From Lysobacterales bacterium (lineage in GTDB: Bacteria > Pseudomonadota > Gammaproteobacteria > Xanthomonadales > SZUA-36), in the NCBI GenBank assembly GCA_013042835.1, contig JABDPJ010000278.1, forward strand, positions 1 through 52,959: 52,959 nt of DNA, given 5' to 3'. This document shows, piece after piece, positions 49,671-52,959 of this stretch (positions are counted from its first letter, which is position 1; every line of letters begins with the position of its first letter). A program made the translations under genes and the position numbers. A model generated the notes under the pieces. It was given only the letters and a program-made list of their open reading frames with translations, searched no databases and had not been told where the DNA came from.

Positions 49671-51017
49671 ATGAACGAGTCAACCACCCCCAAGCGCGAA
49701 GGCAGTCTCGAGGCGCCGACACGCCACCCATTGAACTGGAAAGATTCTGAATTCTACGAAGAGGCACCGCTTTTCGAGGAACTCGAAAGGGTCTATGACA
49801 TATGCCACGGCTGCCGCCGCTGCGTTTCCCTGTGTGATGCGTTCCCCACGCTGTTTGATCTGGTGGATGAGTCTGAGACCTTCGAGCTTGATGGCGTTGA
49901 TAAAGACGACTACTGGAAAGTCGTTGATGAGTGCTATCTCTGCGATCTGTGCTACCAGGTCAAATGTCCTTACGTGCCGCCACATGAGTGGAATATTGAT
50001 TTCCCCCACCTGATGCTGCGCGCCAAGGCGATCCAGTTCAAAAAGGGTGAGAGAAAACTCAGTCACCGGCTGATCAGCAGTACGGACATGACAGGCAAAA
50101 TTGCCAGCATTCCGATCATTAACCAGACGGTCAATGCGGCCAAGGGTAATCCGGCCTTGCGTAAAGTGGCCTCGAAGATGCTAGATATTCATCCCGCGGC
50201 GGAACTGCCCGATTTCCACAGCAAAACGCTGCGCAAGCGCCACAAGAACCGCCAGCCCAACGGCATCAACGCTGTCGAGGCCGGGCCGACGCGTGGTCGC
50301 GCTGCGCTGTTCGCCACCTGTTACTGTAATTTCAACGCTCCGGGCATCGGTGATGATCTGATCGCCGTGTTTGAACATAACGGTATTCCCGTCAGGCTGA
50401 CAGACAAGGAGTCATGCTGCGGCATGCCCAAGCTGGAGCAGGGCGACCTGGAAACGGTGGATAAGCTGCGGCAGGAAAACATACCGCAACTGCTTGGCTT
50501 AATCGAGCGCGGCTGGGACATCGTCGCCGCAATTCCGTCCTGCGTATTGATGTTCAAACAGGAATTGCCATTGATGTTCCCTGACGACGCGGACGTGATG
50601 AAAGTCAAGGAGCATATTTTTGATCCGTTTGAATACCTCTTACACCGTCACAAGGCAGGCTTGTTGAAAACAGAGTTTCACGCCGGCCTGGGAACTGTTG
50701 CCTGGCATGTGCCGTGTCACCAGCGGGTTCAGAACATCGGGCCAAAAACCAGGCAGGTCCTGGAGCTGATCCAGGATACGAAAATCAATGCGATTGAGCG
50801 TTGCTCCGGCCATGACGGCACCTATGGTGTGCGTAATTCAAGCTATGCCAAGTCGCAGAAAATAGCCCGTCCGGTTATCAACCGTGTGAAGAAAATGGAA
50901 GCGGACTACCTCGTCTCTGATTGTCCGATGGCCGCCACGCAGATTGCCGCCGGCCTGGAACTGAAGCACGGCGAAACCAGCCCCTTGTCACTGCTCAGGA
51001 AAGCATACGGAGTTTGA
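49671..51017 (+). CDS. Heterodisulfide-reductase/GlpC-like Fe-S protein with CCG domains
   Basis: Two ferredoxin-type motifs CHGCRRCVSLCDAFP and CYLCDLCYQVKCPYVPP; CCG-domain motif ESCCGMPKLEQGD; degenerate second CSGHDGTYGVR. Confidence 0.92.
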   Translation: MNESTTPKREGSLEAPTRHPLNWKDSEFYEEAPLFEELERVYDICHGCRRCVSLCDAFPTLFDLVDESETFELDGVDKDDYWKVVDECYLCDLCYQVKCPYVPPHEWNIDFPHLMLRAKAIQFKKGERKLSHRLISSTDMTGKIASIPIINQTVNAAKGNPALRKVASKMLDIHPAAELPDFHSKTLRKRHKNRQPNGINAVEAGPTRGRAALFATCYCNFNAPGIGDDLIAVFEHNGIPVRLTDKESCCGMPKLEQGDLETVDKLRQENIPQLLGLIERGWDIVAAIPSCVLMFKQELPLMFPDDADVMKVKEHIFDPFEYLLHRHKAGLLKTEFHAGLGTVAWHVPCHQRVQNIGPKTRQVLELIQDTKINAIERCSGHDGTYGVRNSSYAKSQKIARPVINRVKKMEADYLVSDCPMAATQIAAGLELKHGETSPLSLLRKAYGV

Positions 51018-51019
51018 TT

Positions 51020-51607
51020 ATGACTCAACACCTATCACGTTCGGACCTGATGAGCCTCGAGCAGTATGCTGAGCAGCGCGACGAGTTCCGCCACCGGGTC
51101 ATTGCCCATAAGAAACACCGGCGCGTGGGTATCGGGCCCCACCTTTTCCTGTATTTTGAAGACCGGTTGACGATCCAGTACCAGGTACAGGAAATGCTGC
51201 GAATCGAAAGAATTTTCGAAGCCGACGGCATCCGGGAGGAACTGGATGCCTATAACCCCCTGATTCCCGACGGCAGTAACCTGAAAGCAACGGCAATGCT
51301 GGAATACCAGGCTGTTGACGAGCGCAAACGGCAACTCGCGCTGCTCAGGGGTATCGAAGACCTGGTGTGGGTGCGGGTTGATGAATTTGCCCCCGTCTAC
51401 GCCATTTCCAATGAAGACCTGGAGCGCAGCAATGAGGAAAAGACCTCCGCTGTACATTTCATGCGCTTTGAACTGGACGCAGATATGATTACCGCCTTGC
51501 GCAACGGCGCCGGGCTGACCATGGGTTCCAGCCATGAGTTCTATGCGCACCAGGCTCCGGTAGAAACTGCAACAAGGAATGCCCTGCTGGCCGATTTGAC
51601 GGCCTGA
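51020..51607 (+). CDS. DUF3501-like protein
   Basis: 196 aa, starts 2 bp after the Fe-S gene stop; LSRSDLMSLEQYAEQRDEFRHRVIAHKKHRRVGIGPHLFLYFEDRLTIQYQVQEMLRIERIFE. Confidence 0.85.
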   Translation: MTQHLSRSDLMSLEQYAEQRDEFRHRVIAHKKHRRVGIGPHLFLYFEDRLTIQYQVQEMLRIERIFEADGIREELDAYNPLIPDGSNLKATAMLEYQAVDERKRQLALLRGIEDLVWVRVDEFAPVYAISNEDLERSNEEKTSAVHFMRFELDADMITALRNGAGLTMGSSHEFYAHQAPVETATRNALLADLTA

Positions 51608-51688
51608 CCGGCGGCGCTCCAATACCCGGCCCGCCGGGATGGAGCAATGCAGGCACGGCGAGTAAAATACCATTCCAGCAAGGTGCGC

Positions 51689-51704
51689 GGCCCTGCGCAG
51701 GGCC
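51689..51704. repeat. 16-bp perfect palindrome upstream of acyl-CoA dehydrogenase
   Basis: GGCCCTGC|GCAGGGCC. Confidence 0.7.
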
Positions 51705-51741
51705 ATGCAAGTGACACTTTTCCGTAGAGAGGAACGCCCTT

Positions 51742-52902
51742 ATGCAACGCTTGATATTCGATGAAGACCATGACATGTTTCGCGACGGCGTGCGCCGTTT
51801 CATGCAGGCGGAAATTCAACCCCATATCGAAGCGTGGCGGGAAGCCGGCGGGTGTGACCCGGAGGCTTTTTTAAAAGCCGGCGAACAGGGCCTCCTGTGT
51901 ATGTGGGCCGATGAGAAGTATGGCGGCCTCGGCATCGAGGATTTCCGTTTTGAGCAGGTAGTCATCGAGGAAACAATCCGCCATGGTGACATTGGCCTGT
52001 TCCTGTCCCTGCACAGCCGCCTCGTCGCACCTTACCTGGGTCATTTGGGCAGCGAAGCCCTGCAAGAACGCCTGCTGCCAAAATGCATCAGCGGCGAGAC
52101 CATCCTTGGCATCGCGATGACCGAACCCGGCGCCGGCAGCGACCTGGCGGGCATGAAATCCCGCGCGGTACGCGATGGCGACGACTGGCTGCTGAGCGGC
52201 TCAAAGACCTATATTTCCAATGGTATCAACGGCGGCGCCTTCGTGGTTGCCGCCAGGACCGTGGCGGACAAACCGCATGGCATCGGCCTGTTTGTCGTCG
52301 AGAGCGACATGCCGGGATTCAGCCGCGGACGCAACCTGAAAAAGATGGGGCTCAAGACGCAGGACACCGCAGAGCTGTTTTTTGAAAATGTCCGCATACC
52401 CGCTGATAACGTGCTGGGTGATCCGGAAAGAGGCTTCTACAGCCTGATGCATTTTCTGGCCGAAGAGCGCCTGATCAGTGCCTGCCAGGAAGTCGCCCAT
52501 GCTCAGGTCGCCTTTGACCTGACAATGGACTATATCCTCGAACGCAAGGCATTTGGAAAGCCGATAGGCGCGTTTCAGAACAGCCGCTTCATGATGGCTG
52601 ATATGCGTACTTCGCTGGATGTACTGCAAACATTTATTGACCAGTGTGTCCTGTTGCACAACCGCGGAGAGCTCACCGCGGAACTGGCCGCCGAGGCCAA
52701 GTTATATGCCAGTGAACTGGAATCCAGGGTGATGGACAACTGTGTTCAGTTGCATGGTGGCGCCGGCTACATGGATGAATACCGTATCTCGCACATGTTC
52801 ACCGACGCTCGTGTTTCCCGCATTTACGCCGGCAGTTCTGAAATAATGAAAGAGATCATTGCCCGCAGCATCGGGCTGGATGAGCGCAAACTGAGCAGCT
52901 GA
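51742..52902 (+). CDS. Acyl-CoA dehydrogenase
   Basis: AMTEPGAGSDLAGMKSRAVRDGDDWLLSGSKTYISNG, ERKAFGKPIGAFQNSRFMMADM, QLHGGAGYMDEYRISHMFTDARVSRIYAGSSEIMKEIIAR. Confidence 0.95.
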   Translation: MQRLIFDEDHDMFRDGVRRFMQAEIQPHIEAWREAGGCDPEAFLKAGEQGLLCMWADEKYGGLGIEDFRFEQVVIEETIRHGDIGLFLSLHSRLVAPYLGHLGSEALQERLLPKCISGETILGIAMTEPGAGSDLAGMKSRAVRDGDDWLLSGSKTYISNGINGGAFVVAARTVADKPHGIGLFVVESDMPGFSRGRNLKKMGLKTQDTAELFFENVRIPADNVLGDPERGFYSLMHFLAEERLISACQEVAHAQVAFDLTMDYILERKAFGKPIGAFQNSRFMMADMRTSLDVLQTFIDQCVLLHNRGELTAELAAEAKLYASELESRVMDNCVQLHGGAGYMDEYRISHMFTDARVSRIYAGSSEIMKEIIARSIGLDERKLSS

Positions 52903-52906
52903 ACGC

Positions 52907-52955
52907 AAAAAAGGGGCCCAAAAAAGGGGCCGGGTACCTTTCGCAGGGTACCTTT
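52907..52955. repeat. Two short direct repeat pairs at window end
   Basis: AAAAAAGGGGCC at 52907-52918 and 52920-52931; GGGTACCTTT at 52932-52941 and 52946-52955. Confidence 0.8.
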
Positions 52956-52959
52956 AATT

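Overview
The window is a contiguous piece of a gammaproteobacterial chromosome, almost all core genes. I see no integrase, transposase, phage gene, CRISPR array, rRNA or tRNA. Main blocks, left to right: pilQ(partial)-pilP-pilO-pilN-pilM (- strand), divergent from a class A PBP1a gene; gltA; rpmE2; hemW-rdgB-rph; yicC-gmk-rpoZ-spoT-ridA-recG; a TolB-like/TPR membrane protein, a 3-hydroxyisobutyrate-dehydrogenase-family gene and a PII gene (- strand), divergent from comM; a secreted IPTL-CTERM-like protein; a DksA/TraR-type zinc finger protein; an orphan LytTR response regulator; ruvX-yqgE-tonB-gshB (- strand), divergent from a reduced Pil-Chp chemosensory cluster (pilG-pilI-pilJ-chpA-chpC-like); rsmE-bioA; hisN-like, nudE, cysQ; DUF6776-like, erpA, nudC, ampE-like, btuF-like; tspO; rubrerythrin, Fe-S protein, DUF3501-like; acyl-CoA dehydrogenase. 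The best candidates for something undescribed are non-coding or of unknown function: (1) a compact unit at 44252-44390 with an operator-like palindrome, a near-consensus sigma70 promoter, an (AAC)n tract and a UUCG terminator, which looks like a ~94-nt small RNA or attenuated leader; (2) a structured stretch at 27.5-27.7 kb with mutually exclusive CCGGCTTT/AAAGCCGG pairings followed by a strong terminator; (3) the rubrerythrin / CCG-type Fe-S protein / DUF3501 cluster; (4) a Pil-Chp cluster without pilH, pilK or chpB; (5) an IPTL-CTERM-like protein behind a long structured leader. All assignments were made by reading translations and motifs by eye; no database search was run.
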